The translations under genes and the position numbers were made by a program. Source: Blastocatellia bacterium (GTDB lineage: Bacteria > Acidobacteriota > Blastocatellia > UBA7656 > JADIYM01). Taken from it: DNA of 64,000 nt. Each line of letters starts with the position of its first letter. Positions within the stretch are counted from its first letter, which is position 1. Of this stretch, positions 42,947-52,898 are shown piece by piece. Under the pieces are notes generated by a model. The model was not told where the DNA came from and made no database searches. It saw nothing but the letters and a program-made list of their open reading frames with translations. The stretch is from the NCBI GenBank assembly GCA_021463145.1, contig JAJTWZ010000007.1, forward strand, positions 41,318 to 105,317, in the 5' to 3' direction.

Positions 42947-43972
42947 ATGCTGATAGTGATGAAGCAGGAAGCGACGCCGGAGAACGTCTCGGCCGTCGTT
43001 CGTGTCATCGAAGAGCTCGGCTACCGAGCACACGCGCTACCCGGAGCCAATCGCACGGCGATCGGGATCACGGGCAATCCTGAACCGGTCGATCCTGGCT
43101 ACTTCGAGAACCTGCCCGGAGTCGCCGACGCGATTCGAGTCACCAAGCCATACAAACTTGTCAGTCTCGACGCTCGGCCCGAAAAGTCCGTCGTCGATGT
43201 CGGTGGCACGCGGATTGGCGGCGGTGAACTCGCCATTATTGCCGGTCCTTGCGCTGTCGAGTCGCGTGAGCAGACGTTTGCGACGGCTGAGTTCGTTGCG
43301 AAGGCAGGATGCACGCTGTTCCGGGCTGGCGCCTACAAACCACGTACGTCGCCATACAGTTTTCAGGGCCTCGGACTGGAAGGCCTGAAGATCCTCGCCG
43401 AGGTCCGCGATCGCTTCGGGTTGAAGATAGTTACGGAAGCGATCGATCCCGCGAACCTGGAGGTTGTGGCAGAGTACGCTGACGTCCTCCAGATCGGCGC
43501 TCGCAACATGCAGAACTTCAGCCTTCTCAAGGCCGCCGGTCAGGCGCGCAAGCCGGTCCTGCTCAAGCGTGGAATGGCGGCGACGCTGGACGAACTGTTG
43601 CTGGCGGCCGAGTACGTCATGGCCGAGGGCAACTACAGTGTAATCCTCTGCGAACGAGGTGTGCGAACGTTTGCCGACCACACCCGGAACACACTCGACG
43701 TCTCGATCGTGCCGGCGGTACAGAGGCTATGCCATCTTCCGATCCTCGTCGATCCGAGTCACGCGGCCGGAAAGCGGCACAAGGTCGTCCCTCTTGCACG
43801 GGCTGGCGTGGCCGTCGGCGCCGACGGCGTCATCGTGGAAGTGCACCCCCAGCCGGAACGTGCGCTTTCGGATGGTCCACAGGCTCTGCTCCCCGAGATG
43901 TTCCTGGAGATGGTGGAGGAACTGCGGCGGATTCACGCGATCGTTCATCAGCGTGACGTTGCCCTGGTCTGA
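42947..43972 (+). CDS. aroF: 3-deoxy-7-phosphoheptulonate synthase, type I beta
   Basis: A 341-residue enzyme for the first step of aromatic amino acid synthesis, joining PEP and erythrose 4-phosphate. An N-terminal ferredoxin-like regulatory domain (about 1-70, [20 protein letters not shown]) precedes the TIM barrel with [68 protein letters not shown] and [13 protein letters not shown]. This layout is that of the Thermotoga-type feedback-regulated form. Confidence 0.96.
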   Translation: MLIVMKQEATPENVSAVVRVIEELGYRAHALPGANRTAIGITGNPEPVDPGYFENLPGVADAIRVTKPYKLVSLDARPEKSVVDVGGTRIGGGELAIIAGPCAVESREQTFATAEFVAKAGCTLFRAGAYKPRTSPYSFQGLGLEGLKILAEVRDRFGLKIVTEAIDPANLEVVAEYADVLQIGARNMQNFSLLKAAGQARKPVLLKRGMAATLDELLLAAEYVMAEGNYSVILCERGVRTFADHTRNTLDVSIVPAVQRLCHLPILVDPSHAAGKRHKVVPLARAGVAVGADGVIVEVHPQPERALSDGPQALLPEMFLEMVEELRRIHAIVHQRDVALV

Positions 43973-43981
43973 AACCCGGCA

Positions 43982-44914
43982 TCAGGGCGCCGGCGCGTAC
44001 GGGTTTACGTCATCGACCTGCTTCATCTGGTCGACGACGGATTTGACTGCGGGCGCAAGAGAACTATCTGGAGCGAGAACAAGGAAGCGCTCGTAAGCCT
44101 CGAGCGCTTCGGCGCGCCGGCCCTGGCGCTCGAGGACGCTGCCGTACAGTTGATAGAGGATCGGTTCGGCATCGAGGTTCTGCGCAATAGCCGCCGCATA
44201 CTCCGTTGCCGATCCTGCAAGATCGCCGCGTTCGCCGAGCAGGATTGCAAGGCCGGCGTGCGCTTCCGGCGCGCGCCCGGGAGCGAGTGCGATCGCCCGC
44301 CGATAAACCTCCGCGGCTTCGTCGTACAACCCGCGCTCGCGAAGTACGTTTGCGAGCACGGTCTGGGACTCGACGTGCCGCGGGTTCGCGGCGGCTACAG
44401 CTTCTGCCGCCACGGTTGCGGCGTCGTAATCCTTCAGTGCCAGAAGCGATCGGCCGAGGCCGATCTCGGCGTCGCGGAATCCGCCCGGATTCAGAGCGAT
44501 CGCGCGACGGTACTCGGCAACTGCCAGTTCGTGCTTTCCATCCGCGGCGAGGAACTCGGCGGCCTGCCTGACACGTTCGGCTTCACTGTCCAGCTTTCGT
44601 CGTACCGGATTGATCGAGGCCGTCCCTCCGGCGGTCAGCAGCACCGTCCGCCGGTCGTCCGCGAAGCCCGGTTGCCGGACGAGGACCGTTCGCCGCCCGG
44701 CCGGGAGGTTCGAAAACGTTCGAGCGCCTTTCGAGCCGGTGCGTCCAATTCGAACGTCGTCGACGATAACGATCGACGACGCGACAGATCCCGTCACTCG
44801 AAGCGAGGCCTTCCTGGCAGGCGGCCGACGCTGGGCAATGGCAAGCGACCACGGCAAGCCGATCGCCACGGCTGCCGCGATGACGGCGGACCAGCCCGAG
44901 CGGCCGTCAGTCAT
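43982..44914 (-). CDS. Exported PEGA and tetratricopeptide repeat protein
   Basis: A 310-residue protein with a signal-like start (AAAVAIGLPWSLAIAQRRPP). A PEGA-type beta domain follows (SIVIVDDVRIGRTGSKGART, FSNLPAGRRTVLVRQPGF), then about five TPR units (HELAVAEYRRAIALNPGGFR, YDEAAEVYRRAIALAPGRAP, AEALEAYERFLVLAPDSS). It overlaps the Slt-like gene by 8 nt, which suggests an accessory role in peptidoglycan or envelope upkeep. No enzymatic site is visible. Confidence 0.8.
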   Translation of the reverse strand: MTDGRSGWSAVIAAAVAIGLPWSLAIAQRRPPARKASLRVTGSVASSIVIVDDVRIGRTGSKGARTFSNLPAGRRTVLVRQPGFADDRRTVLLTAGGTASINPVRRKLDSEAERVRQAAEFLAADGKHELAVAEYRRAIALNPGGFRDAEIGLGRSLLALKDYDAATVAAEAVAAANPRHVESQTVLANVLRERGLYDEAAEVYRRAIALAPGRAPEAHAGLAILLGERGDLAGSATEYAAAIAQNLDAEPILYQLYGSVLERQGRRAEALEAYERFLVLAPDSSLAPAVKSVVDQMKQVDDVNPYAPAP

Positions 44915-47162
44915 TTACGGCCCGCTCGGGTCCTCGCCCGTAGAACCGCCGGTAGTTTGCGGCGTATCGGAGGACCCCCTGCACGTATCCGCGAGTTTCG
45001 GTAAACGGTATGTTTTCGACCCAATCCTCGATCGGGTCAATGGAGCGTGCCGCCTGCCATTGAACGACTCGACCCGGTCCGGCGTTGTATGCGGCCGCTG
45101 CGAGCTCGACTCGCCCGAAACGGCCGAGTTGCTGGGCGAAGTAGCTTGTGCCAAGCGTGATGTTCAGGCTCGGGTTGTAGAGATCCGCCGGCCCGATGGC
45201 GCCCAGGCCCGCCGACTTGGCAACCAGCCGCCCGGTCGAGAGAAGCAACTGCATCATTCCGCGAGCGTTCGCCCGCGAAAGAGCCTTCGGATTGAAGACG
45301 GATTCCTGACGAATCAAGCCGGCTATGACATAGGGATCGATGCCGTTAGCTGACGCTTGCGCTTTGATCGTGTCCCAGTGCGAGAGCGGGAAGCAGATCT
45401 CCCACGCTTCACGAGGCATCTGGTCGTCGCGGTAGGAATAGATATCCGGATAACCCTTCCTGAGAATTACCGTCGCCTGGAAGTTGTCTCCCTTGGCTCG
45501 GAACATTCGCGCGAACTGGAGCGCTACCTTCGGCGACGTTGGAAAGAGGCGCTGGGCCTCGGTGAGCTCTGCCGCCGCCAGTTCCCAGGCATTCGCATCG
45601 GCCAGATCCGCCGCTCGACGCAGCCTCGGCTCGACGGACTCGTCCGCCGTCTCCGTAATCGGTTGAACCGCAAGCGCGTTCTCTCTTGCGAACGCCAACT
45701 TCGAACCCGCTTCACCTGCCTCGGGCTTCGTCGACGGATTGCGCGACTGCAACTCCTTCAGCCGGGCATTCGCCACGTGACCGTGGTAGCCGAACGGATA
45801 CCTCTCGGCTGCGATCCGATAGAACGCAAGTGCCCGGCTTACGTTGCCGAGCGCCTGCCAGGAGCGCCCTCCCCAGAACGCGGCCTCGCCGATCCATTTC
45901 GACTGAGGACTGCGATACGTTGCAAGGTGCGTAAGGAACTGTTCGCCCGCCGACCGATGGTCTCCGGCCCGGTAGGCGAGCCAGCCCAGTTCGTAGGAAG
46001 CCTGCGCCGCCTTTTCACTCGTCGGATAGTTCGCTACAAGTAAGCGCTGCGTGGCGATCTTCTCCGACGTGCGGTTCCGACCGTCGTAGTAATCCACGAG
46101 GTCGCCGATCGCCCTCGCCGTCCAGTCGCTCTTCGGGTACGACGACCGCAAACGCGAGACGGCGGCTTCGAACTCGGCCCCCTGTCCGGCGCGACGCGCT
46201 GCATTGGTGAGTTGGTACATTGCCTCCGCGTGAAGCTTCGGGTCGCGAGACGAGACCGTTCCCAGGCTGGCCTGCGCCGTGGGAAGGTCGCGAGACATGG
46301 CCGCAGCGGTTCCGCGGCGAATCGCGAGGCGGTCACGGTCAGCGCGATTGGGATAGGCGGCAAGCAGCGACCCGTAGGCGACAGCCGCGTCCTTCCATTG
46401 TTGCGCCTCGAAAAGTGAGTCGGCGCGAGATTCCAACTCGCGCTCGGTGCCGACGGACACCTCGGGATCGAAACCCAGTCCCTGCAGAGCAATGCGCGCA
46501 TCCGGCGATGCTGCCGACGCCGGCGCTCCATACCAGACCGCGCGATAGGCGGCCACGGCGCCGCTCGTGTCCCCGAGCGCGGCTTTGGCGTCGCCCGTGA
46601 GCTTCAGTGCGGTGCCGTCTCCGGTTGCCGCCGCATTCTCGAGGACGCTCACTGTCCTCCTTGCATCTCCGGCCGCCAGCGCCGCGCGACCAGCTTCGTC
46701 GGCGGCAGTTGTCAGCAACATGGAATCGGGAAACTTCGCGCCAATGCTCGAAAGAACAGTCACGGCCTCGCCCGATTGCCCGAGCTGAACGAGTGCACGT
46801 CCGCGGTACAGGAGCGCATAGTCCCCAATCGCCGTATTCTCGGAAATCTCGGCGCCGTCGAGCGTTGAGATGGCTGTTGCGTAGTCCTTCGCTTCGTATG
46901 CGTTGTAGCCACGAAGGAACCTGGCCAGGGCGCCAGCGCGAGTGCCCCGGTGCGCTCCCTGGAACTCGAGAAGCTCGGCGTCGGACGGCGAACCGCCGGC
47001 CCGGTCGAGAAGCGACGCCAACTGCTGAAGGTCGCTGTCTCCGGACGAGGCCGCGGCATTGGGAGAGCCGGCGCAACCGGCTCCGATTGCCACGGTGACC
47101 GCGAGAACGGAAGCGAGCGAACCCGAGAGCGCCCGACTCGAGGAGAAAAGCTTGTAAGGCAC
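44907..47162 (-). CDS. Slt-type soluble lytic transglycosylase, lipoprotein
   Basis: A 751-residue peptidoglycan-cleaving enzyme. GTG at 47162 is chosen because GGAGG lies just before it and a lipoprotein-like signal follows (AVTVAIGAGCAG, Cys about 30). A superhelical TPR-like region spans about 40-560. The catalytic Slt domain holds the Glu in IRQESVFNPKALS, ARGMMQLLLSTGRLVAK and AAAYNAGPGRVVQW. Domain layout matches Slt70. It is translationally coupled to the PEGA/TPR protein. Confidence 0.92.
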   Translation of the reverse strand: MPYKLFSSSRALSGSLASVLAVTVAIGAGCAGSPNAAASSGDSDLQQLASLLDRAGGSPSDAELLEFQGAHRGTRAGALARFLRGYNAYEAKDYATAISTLDGAEISENTAIGDYALLYRGRALVQLGQSGEAVTVLSSIGAKFPDSMLLTTAADEAGRAALAAGDARRTVSVLENAAATGDGTALKLTGDAKAALGDTSGAVAAYRAVWYGAPASAASPDARIALQGLGFDPEVSVGTERELESRADSLFEAQQWKDAAVAYGSLLAAYPNRADRDRLAIRRGTAAAMSRDLPTAQASLGTVSSRDPKLHAEAMYQLTNAARRAGQGAEFEAAVSRLRSSYPKSDWTARAIGDLVDYYDGRNRTSEKIATQRLLVANYPTSEKAAQASYELGWLAYRAGDHRSAGEQFLTHLATYRSPQSKWIGEAAFWGGRSWQALGNVSRALAFYRIAAERYPFGYHGHVANARLKELQSRNPSTKPEAGEAGSKLAFARENALAVQPITETADESVEPRLRRAADLADANAWELAAAELTEAQRLFPTSPKVALQFARMFRAKGDNFQATVILRKGYPDIYSYRDDQMPREAWEICFPLSHWDTIKAQASANGIDPYVIAGLIRQESVFNPKALSRANARGMMQLLLSTGRLVAKSAGLGAIGPADLYNPSLNITLGTSYFAQQLGRFGRVELAAAAYNAGPGRVVQWQAARSIDPIEDWVENIPFTETRGYVQGVLRYAANYRRFYGRGPERAVND

Positions 47163-47254
47163 GTGTTTACCTCCGCGGAATCCGGGACGCCGTCCGTAAG
47201 CGTCGCGCCAACAGTATAGCCTACGGCGCGAGGCCGGCTTCGTGGACGACCGGC

Positions 47255-48043
47255 TCAGGACGAGGCCGAACTGTACGCGGACAGGCCGCGACGCCAGGCG
47301 AAAACGACGAACGCGAACAGTCCCAATGTTACGGCCGTCGCGTGCGCGAGCCGCTCGATCGTCAGTCCCTCGAAGAGAACGTGCGACGGCACGGACGAGA
47401 CGAACGCGAGTGGAAGGGCCGTCAGTATTGCCCACCGGATCCATCGAGGGAAGATCTGGTGGGGCCGCTCGGCGAGGTTGTCGATGGTGTAGTAGAGGTC
47501 TTCCAGGCCGCGGCTCGAGTGAATCCAGAAGACTGGAATGACGAACAGCATCCGTGAAAGGTATGTGAGGAACGCGCCGAGGAGGATGAACCCGGCGAAT
47601 ATCGCGATCCGCACGGCGCCGAGAGGTTCTGGATACCGGGCAATGGCCCAGGCGACGAGTCCCGCCGCTATGACGAGATTGACGAAGGAGTTTGCGGCGA
47701 AGTCTCGAACGCTTACGAAGAAGAGGGAAGAAACTGGCCGCAAGAGGTAGTAGTCGAGATCTCCGCGGTTGATGAACACCGGAAGCATCCACAGGTTGTT
47801 CGCGAAGATCGTCATATGAATCGCGTCCGCGACCAGAAACCCGCAAACGAAGATGTAGGTCTGATCGAGGGTCCAGCCCCCGACCACGCCCGCGCGCGCG
47901 AAAATGATTGCGAAGAACGCGAGATGGACCGAGTAGTAGACGCAGTCCATCAGTATGCGGAAGTAGAAATCGAGCCGGAACTCGAATGCGCGGCTGAACG
48001 AGAATCGCAGGAAGTGGAGGTAGAGCCGGAGGTAACGGATCAT
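47255..48043 (-). CDS. ABC-2 type exporter permease (COG3694-like)
   Basis: A 262-residue membrane protein with six helices. It has RYLRLYLHFLRFSFSRAFEF at the start, ANNLWMLPVFINRGDLDYYL before a membrane segment and ARYPEPLGAVRIAIFAGFIL. This matches the DUF990/COG3694 permease found with COG4586 and COG4587 partners. It starts in an ATGA overlap with the other permease. Together with the ATPase gene it forms a three-part exporter of unknown substrate. Confidence 0.88.
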   Translation of the reverse strand: MIRYLRLYLHFLRFSFSRAFEFRLDFYFRILMDCVYYSVHLAFFAIIFARAGVVGGWTLDQTYIFVCGFLVADAIHMTIFANNLWMLPVFINRGDLDYYLLRPVSSLFFVSVRDFAANSFVNLVIAAGLVAWAIARYPEPLGAVRIAIFAGFILLGAFLTYLSRMLFVIPVFWIHSSRGLEDLYYTIDNLAERPHQIFPRWIRWAILTALPLAFVSSVPSHVLFEGLTIERLAHATAVTLGLFAFVVFAWRRGLSAYSSASS

Positions 48044-48852
48044 ATGCCGACTCCGGTGTATGACTTCGTTCCGCGGTTCCAGATCAGCCGGGTTGCGATT
48101 CCGAGTGCGGCGATCCATAGCAGGGAAGCCGCGACACCTGTCATCCATTCGGCTACGGAATGCCGGCCGAGCAGAGTCATGGCCGGGACGTCGAACAGGT
48201 ATCTGAAGGGCAGCACGTTCAGCACCGGTCGCGCCCATTCCGGAAACATGCTCAAAGGCAGCAACAATCCCCCCAACATCATGCACGCGAATCGGAACAT
48301 GACGTTGAGGGACCAGACGTTGTCGGCCCAGAAGGCGACCAGCTGGATGGGATAGAGCAGCGCGAAGTGCAACAGATTCGATACCGCGACCGATATCACC
48401 GTCATTCCCACCGTGGCCGGTGTGACGTGCACATCGGCTGGCGCCCCAGATAGCGACAGATAAAGCACGCCGAAAATAACCAGTTGAATAGCGGACGGAA
48501 TCATCGTGCCGACGTGCTCGGCGTACTTGAACTTGAAGTACGAAGACGGATAGAGCAGGTAACGGGTCAGACTGCCCTCGTAAATGTCGGTAGACACGGT
48601 AACGTCCCGGTCGTTTCCTCGGATCAGCTTGCCGAGCAGGATTGCGGCCACGTAGTAGAGGATCAGCGCCTCGAACGAGAACCCGCCAATCCGGTCCATT
48701 CCGGATTCCGCAAAGATCGCGCGCCAGAGGAAGTACATGATCGCGAGCTCGGTGAGGAACGCGAAGACGGAACTCACCCAGAAGTCGGCGCGATAGCTCA
48801 TCAGCTTGCGCGACTGAATCGTGAACACGTGCAGGAAGAGCCGTGGGCTCAC
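48040..48852 (-). CDS. ABC-2 type exporter permease (COG4587-like)
   Basis: A 270-residue permease of six helices, starting at GTG 48852 in a GTGA overlap with the ATPase gene. Typical segments are SYRADFWVSSVFAFLTELAI, LLGKLIRGNDRDVTVSTDIY, EGSLTRYLLYPSSYFKFKYA and FRYLFDVPAMTLLGR. It pairs with the COG3694-like permease downstream. Confidence 0.88.
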   Translation of the reverse strand: MSPRLFLHVFTIQSRKLMSYRADFWVSSVFAFLTELAIMYFLWRAIFAESGMDRIGGFSFEALILYYVAAILLGKLIRGNDRDVTVSTDIYEGSLTRYLLYPSSYFKFKYAEHVGTMIPSAIQLVIFGVLYLSLSGAPADVHVTPATVGMTVISVAVSNLLHFALLYPIQLVAFWADNVWSLNVMFRFACMMLGGLLLPLSMFPEWARPVLNVLPFRYLFDVPAMTLLGRHSVAEWMTGVAASLLWIAALGIATRLIWNRGTKSYTGVGI

Positions 48853-49841
48853 GGCATCCGTTCCTTTGACTGCATTATGCGTTCGACGATCGATCCGACG
48901 TCCTCGTCCTCGATGCTCAGGTCGGCAACGGGAAACCGGCCGAGTACCGTCGCGGCGGCGTCGGCGACACCGGTACGCGGCACCTTGATGCGGACCAGAT
49001 GCTCGTTGCATTCGAGCACGTCACCTAGCTCGGCAAGTTGCTCGTCGGCGCAGACGTTCTCGCCCGTCTTTCGAAGGTGTGCCGTGACGATTTTCGTGCG
49101 GGCGTATCGCTCTACGACGTCGCGGAGGGCGCCGTCGTAGACGATTTCCCCCTCTCGCATAATAAGAATCCGCTCGCAAAGCCGCTCGATGTCCTCCATG
49201 TAGTGGCTCGTCAGGATCATTGCAGGCCTGTGCTCGACGCGGTAGTCGAGGATGAAATCCCGGATTGCGCGCTGCGCGGTGAGGTCGAGGCCGATAGTAG
49301 GCTCGTCCAGGAAAACGACACGCGGCGTGTGCAGTAGCGACGCCATCAGTTCCATCTTCATCCGCTCGCCGAGGCTCAGCCTTCGAATCTGGATGTTCAA
49401 CTGGTCACGGACGTCGAGGACGCCGCTCAGGTAATCGAGCGACGCGCGGAACTGCGACTCCGGTATCTGGTAGATCTCGCGCAACAGCAGGAAGCAGTCC
49501 TCGGCCGGCAGATCCCACCATAGCTGTGCCTTCTGCCCCATGATCAGGGCGATCTGGCGGCGGAAGCGGTTGTCGCGCTCCCACGGCCGGAATCCGAGAA
49601 CGGTTGCGTCGCCGCTGGTCGGGTGGACGATGCCCGCGAGCATCTTCACCAGCGTCGTCTTTCCTGCGCCGTTTGCGCCGACGAGACCGACGATCTCGCC
49701 TTCTCCCACATTGAACTCGACCGCATTGACCGCCGCCTTTTCGACCTTCTCACGACTTACAAGCGAACGAACGGAACCCCAGAAACCAGGATCCTTGCGG
49801 TGCACGAAGAAAGACTTCGAGAGCTTTGCAACTTCGATCAT
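48849..49841 (-). CDS. ABC exporter ATP-binding protein (COG4586-like)
   Basis: A 330-residue ATPase with Walker A GANGAGKTT, signature LSLGERMKMELMASLL, Walker B VVFLDEPTIGLD and the switch His in LTSHYMED. An N-terminal extension (KDPGFWGSVRSLVSREKVEK) and a C-terminal ACT-like/regulatory tail of about 90 residues fit the COG4586 group, known for exporters of the NatA/daunorubicin-resistance type. Translational overlap with both permeases shows one transporter. It is divergent from feoB across 150 nt. Confidence 0.92.
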   Translation of the reverse strand: MIEVAKLSKSFFVHRKDPGFWGSVRSLVSREKVEKAAVNAVEFNVGEGEIVGLVGANGAGKTTLVKMLAGIVHPTSGDATVLGFRPWERDNRFRRQIALIMGQKAQLWWDLPAEDCFLLLREIYQIPESQFRASLDYLSGVLDVRDQLNIQIRRLSLGERMKMELMASLLHTPRVVFLDEPTIGLDLTAQRAIRDFILDYRVEHRPAMILTSHYMEDIERLCERILIMREGEIVYDGALRDVVERYARTKIVTAHLRKTGENVCADEQLAELGDVLECNEHLVRIKVPRTGVADAAATVLGRFPVADLSIEDEDVGSIVERIMQSKERMP

Positions 49842-49929
49842 GAGGGCGCAACTGTAGTGGATTCCATCCGTTGGCAAAAACCCGCGTACCGGTCGAACCG
49901 CCTTTTCGACCCCCGATCTCAGGCGCAAG

Positions 49930-49959
49930 TTGAAAACGACATTCAGCTACTGCTATTCT
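49930..49959 (+). promoter_or_regulatory. Sigma-70-type promoter for feoB
   Basis: TTGAAA (49930-49935, 5 of 6) and TATTCT (49954-49959, 4 of 6) are spaced by 18 nt, with the feoB ATG 32 nt downstream. No clear DtxR/IdeR-type operator palindrome is visible here. Confidence 0.45.
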
Positions 49960-49991
49960 GCGCGTTCGATCCGGGGAGGACGGGGGCAAGC

Positions 49992-52211
49992 ATGGAGACG
50001 CAAAGCGGAACGCGAGGGCGCGTCACTCTGGTTGGGAACCCGAATGTCGGCAAGTCCGTCATTTTCGGATACCTGACGGGGCGCTACACGATCGTTTCCA
50101 ACTACCCCGGAACGACTGTCGAAGTTGCCCGCGGTGAAATGCGCTTCGGCGGACGTGACTTCGATGTCGTCGACACTCCGGGAACGAACAGCCTCGACCC
50201 GCAATCCGAGGACGAGCGGGTCACACGCGACATTCTGCTCAGCGAGCCTCCAGACATCCTCATCCAGGTCGCGGACGTGAAGAATCTGAGACGGACGCTC
50301 CTGCTGACGTCGCAGCTCGCGCAGCTCGGCCGTCCAATGATCCTCGTGCTAAACCTGATGGACGAAGCGCGTCAGCGCGGGATCTCGGTGGACAGCGCGG
50401 CCATCGCGGAAAAGTTCGGAATTCCGGTCATAGAGACGGTTGCACCTTACGGTGAAGGTTTGAGCGACCTGAGCAAGGCGCTCGGACACGCGGCCGTCCC
50501 ACGAGACCCGCTTGCCGAACAGGTGGACGAGACCGTTGGCGCGGTATCTGGAGTGCCGGCGATTGCTTCTGCCGGCGGCCGCGGCGCGGTTGTGGCGACG
50601 CTCAACGGAGTTACCGGGCTCGGCGGTACGCGCGATCTCGAGCAGCGGCGGGCGGCGTGGGTTGACGAGGCCGTGGACGTGCTGAAGACGGTACGCGAGC
50701 GTACGGTTCTCGACGCGGAAGACTCACTTGGAACACGAGTCCTTTTCGGCCTGCTTCTCGTGGGTCTCGCATTGCTTGCGCATACCGAAATCGGATCGCA
50801 GCTGGGATGGACCACGCTCTACTCGCTTGGACAGGATGCGGTGCAGGGGCTGGCTCCGGGTATCGCTTCGTCCCTAACAGGGGTTCTCGCTCCGGTCGCC
50901 AGCCTGCTCGCCGGTACACGTAACGACGATGGCGTCTTCGAATTCGGTCTTCTCCAGGCCACCATCCATTTCCTGACGGTGCTTGCTCCGGTCGTAGTTC
51001 CGTTCTTCATGCTCATCCGGCGTTCCCGGCAGTTTGCCGAGAACTTCGGTATCTGGTCGCGCAGCCCGATCTACGGCGCGCCGATCCTGATTGCGGTGCT
51101 CGTGCTGGTTTACGAATTCGTCGGCTTCATCGGCGCGCAGACGCTAGTGGGCACGCTCGAGGACGGGATCTTCAACCAATACCTCAATCCGGGGCTTCGG
51201 TCGATCATCCCGCTGGGTTTCTTTCACGACCTCGTTGTCGGCAATCCCGCTGACGGATATCGCAACGATTACGGACTCGTATCTGTCGGAGTGACCTATG
51301 CCGTTGCGATCGTGCTTCCGGTCGTGGGCACCTTCTTCATTGCATTCGGATTACTCGAGGACTCCGGATACCTGCCGCGCCTGGCCATCCTGGGCGACCG
51401 CGTCTTCCGGTTGATGGGCCTGAACGGAAAGGCGATCCTCCCGATGGTGCTTGGACTGGGTTGCGACACCATGGCGACGATGACGACGCGCATCCTGGCG
51501 ACGCCGAAGGAGAGGTTGATCGCGACGCTCCTGCTTGCTCTCGGTGTGCCGTGTTCGGCGCAACTTGGCGTGATACTCGGAATATCGGCCGGAATCTCGC
51601 CCGTCGCTACGCTGATCGTGCTCGGAGTTGTCGGGTCGCAGATGCTGCTGGTCGGCTACCTGTCCGCCAGGTTGATCAAGGGCGAGCCGAGCCCGTTCCT
51701 CTTCGAGATCCCGCCTATCCGCGTCCCGGTCGTCAAGAACGTCGCGATCAAGACCTGGTTTCGCATCAAGTGGTTCCTGCGCGAGGCAGTGCCGCTTTTC
51801 ATCCTGGGCACGCTCATCCTGTTCCTGCTCGATCGGATCCGTGTGCCGTTCGTCGATGGCGCGATGTCCGGTATCGAGGCGATCGAGGTGGTCTTCCGGC
51901 CGGTCGTTACCGGCATCCTGAACATGCCTGCCGAAACCGCCAAGGTGTTCATCCTCGGATTCCTGCGGCGCGATTATGGCGCGGCTGGTCTTTTCGATAT
52001 GGCGAAGGATGGGATACTCACGGTGCAGCAGCTCATCACGGCGATGGTCGTGATGACGCTTTTCGTACCGTGCATCGCCAATTTCTTCGTGATGATAAAA
52101 GAGCAGGGAACTAAGAAGGCCTTCATCATTCTGGGCTTCATCACGCCGTTCGCAATCGCCATCGGGGCGCTGGTGTCTTTCTTTCTGCGTACGTTTCACA
52201 TATTCGAATGA
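49992..52211 (+). CDS. feoB: Ferrous iron transport protein B
   Basis: A 739-residue inner-membrane Fe(II) importer. The N-terminal GTPase has G1 GNPNVGKS (15-22), the G2 switch SNYPGTTVE, G3 DTPG (61-64) and G4 NLMD (121-124). Two Gate repeats and about eight to ten membrane helices follow (SGYLPRLAILGDRVFRLMGL, VLGLGCDTMATMTTRILATP). ATG 49992 is chosen because the GTPase starts there; the frame is open upstream. No separate feoA gene is present. The stop overlaps the DtxR-like gene (ATGA). Confidence 0.96.
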   Translation: METQSGTRGRVTLVGNPNVGKSVIFGYLTGRYTIVSNYPGTTVEVARGEMRFGGRDFDVVDTPGTNSLDPQSEDERVTRDILLSEPPDILIQVADVKNLRRTLLLTSQLAQLGRPMILVLNLMDEARQRGISVDSAAIAEKFGIPVIETVAPYGEGLSDLSKALGHAAVPRDPLAEQVDETVGAVSGVPAIASAGGRGAVVATLNGVTGLGGTRDLEQRRAAWVDEAVDVLKTVRERTVLDAEDSLGTRVLFGLLLVGLALLAHTEIGSQLGWTTLYSLGQDAVQGLAPGIASSLTGVLAPVASLLAGTRNDDGVFEFGLLQATIHFLTVLAPVVVPFFMLIRRSRQFAENFGIWSRSPIYGAPILIAVLVLVYEFVGFIGAQTLVGTLEDGIFNQYLNPGLRSIIPLGFFHDLVVGNPADGYRNDYGLVSVGVTYAVAIVLPVVGTFFIAFGLLEDSGYLPRLAILGDRVFRLMGLNGKAILPMVLGLGCDTMATMTTRILATPKERLIATLLLALGVPCSAQLGVILGISAGISPVATLIVLGVVGSQMLLVGYLSARLIKGEPSPFLFEIPPIRVPVVKNVAIKTWFRIKWFLREAVPLFILGTLILFLLDRIRVPFVDGAMSGIEAIEVVFRPVVTGILNMPAETAKVFILGFLRRDYGAAGLFDMAKDGILTVQQLITAMVVMTLFVPCIANFFVMIKEQGTKKAFIILGFITPFAIAIGALVSFFLRTFHIFE

Positions 52212-52876
52212 GCCTGAAGACAACACGACGAGTCGACGAGGTGCTGGAAGCAATCTGGGCAACCGGCGAAACGGACGAGGCGACTATCGCGCGGGTGCGC
52301 GAGGTCGCCGTAGGTGGTGCGACCGACGAGGTGCTATCCACGATGCAGTCCCGCGGCCTGATCTCGGTGAGCGGGGCCGGCGACAACGCGTCGATCGCCC
52401 TCTCCGAAGATGGCCACGCCATCGCGCGCCGCATCATTCGCGGCCACAGGCTTGCCGAACGCCTCGTCACAGACGTGCTCGGTGCTTCGGTCGAGGCGGC
52501 CGAGGGCGCGGCTTGCGAGTTCGAGCACACGGTATCGCCGGAGCTGACCGATGCGATCTGCACGCTTCTCGGCCATCCGACCATCAGCCCGCGAGGCCGG
52601 CCGATTCCCGATGGGGAGTGCTGCAGATCGGCCCGGTCCTCAGTCGGGCCAGTCGTCGTCCCGGCAACGGCGCTCGAAATCGGAGAAGAGGGCCGTGTCG
52701 CATACGTTGCGCATGTCACCCACGCCATCGGACACCAGCTCGCCAGCCTCGGCGTGTCTCCGGGCGTCCCGCTTCGATTGCATCAGCGCTGGCCGAGCTT
52801 CGTCCTGAAGTGTGAGGAAACCGAGGTCGCTATCGAAGAGTCGCTCGCAAAGAGCATCTTCGTGCGCCGCGCCTGA
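52208..52876 (+). CDS. DtxR-family metalloregulator with FeoA-like C-terminus
   Basis: A 222-residue regulator. The N-terminal winged helix (EVLEAIWATGETDEATIARV, LISVSGAGDNASIALSEDGH) is followed by the dimerisation/metal-binding part (ARRIIRGHRLAERLVTDVLG, ACEFEHTVSPELTDAICTLL). Last comes an SH3/FeoA-like domain (VAYVAHVTHAIGHQLASLGV, PGVPLRLH). A GECCRSARSS stretch with adjacent cysteines stands between the last two. It is coupled to feoB and probably represses iron uptake when Fe(II) or Mn(II) is plentiful; the FeoA-like part may also help FeoB. Confidence 0.88.
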   Translation: MSLKTTRRVDEVLEAIWATGETDEATIARVREVAVGGATDEVLSTMQSRGLISVSGAGDNASIALSEDGHAIARRIIRGHRLAERLVTDVLGASVEAAEGAACEFEHTVSPELTDAICTLLGHPTISPRGRPIPDGECCRSARSSVGPVVVPATALEIGEEGRVAYVAHVTHAIGHQLASLGVSPGVPLRLHQRWPSFVLKCEETEVAIEESLAKSIFVRRA

Positions 52877-52898
52877 CCCCGTTCCCGGTCCAACTGCA

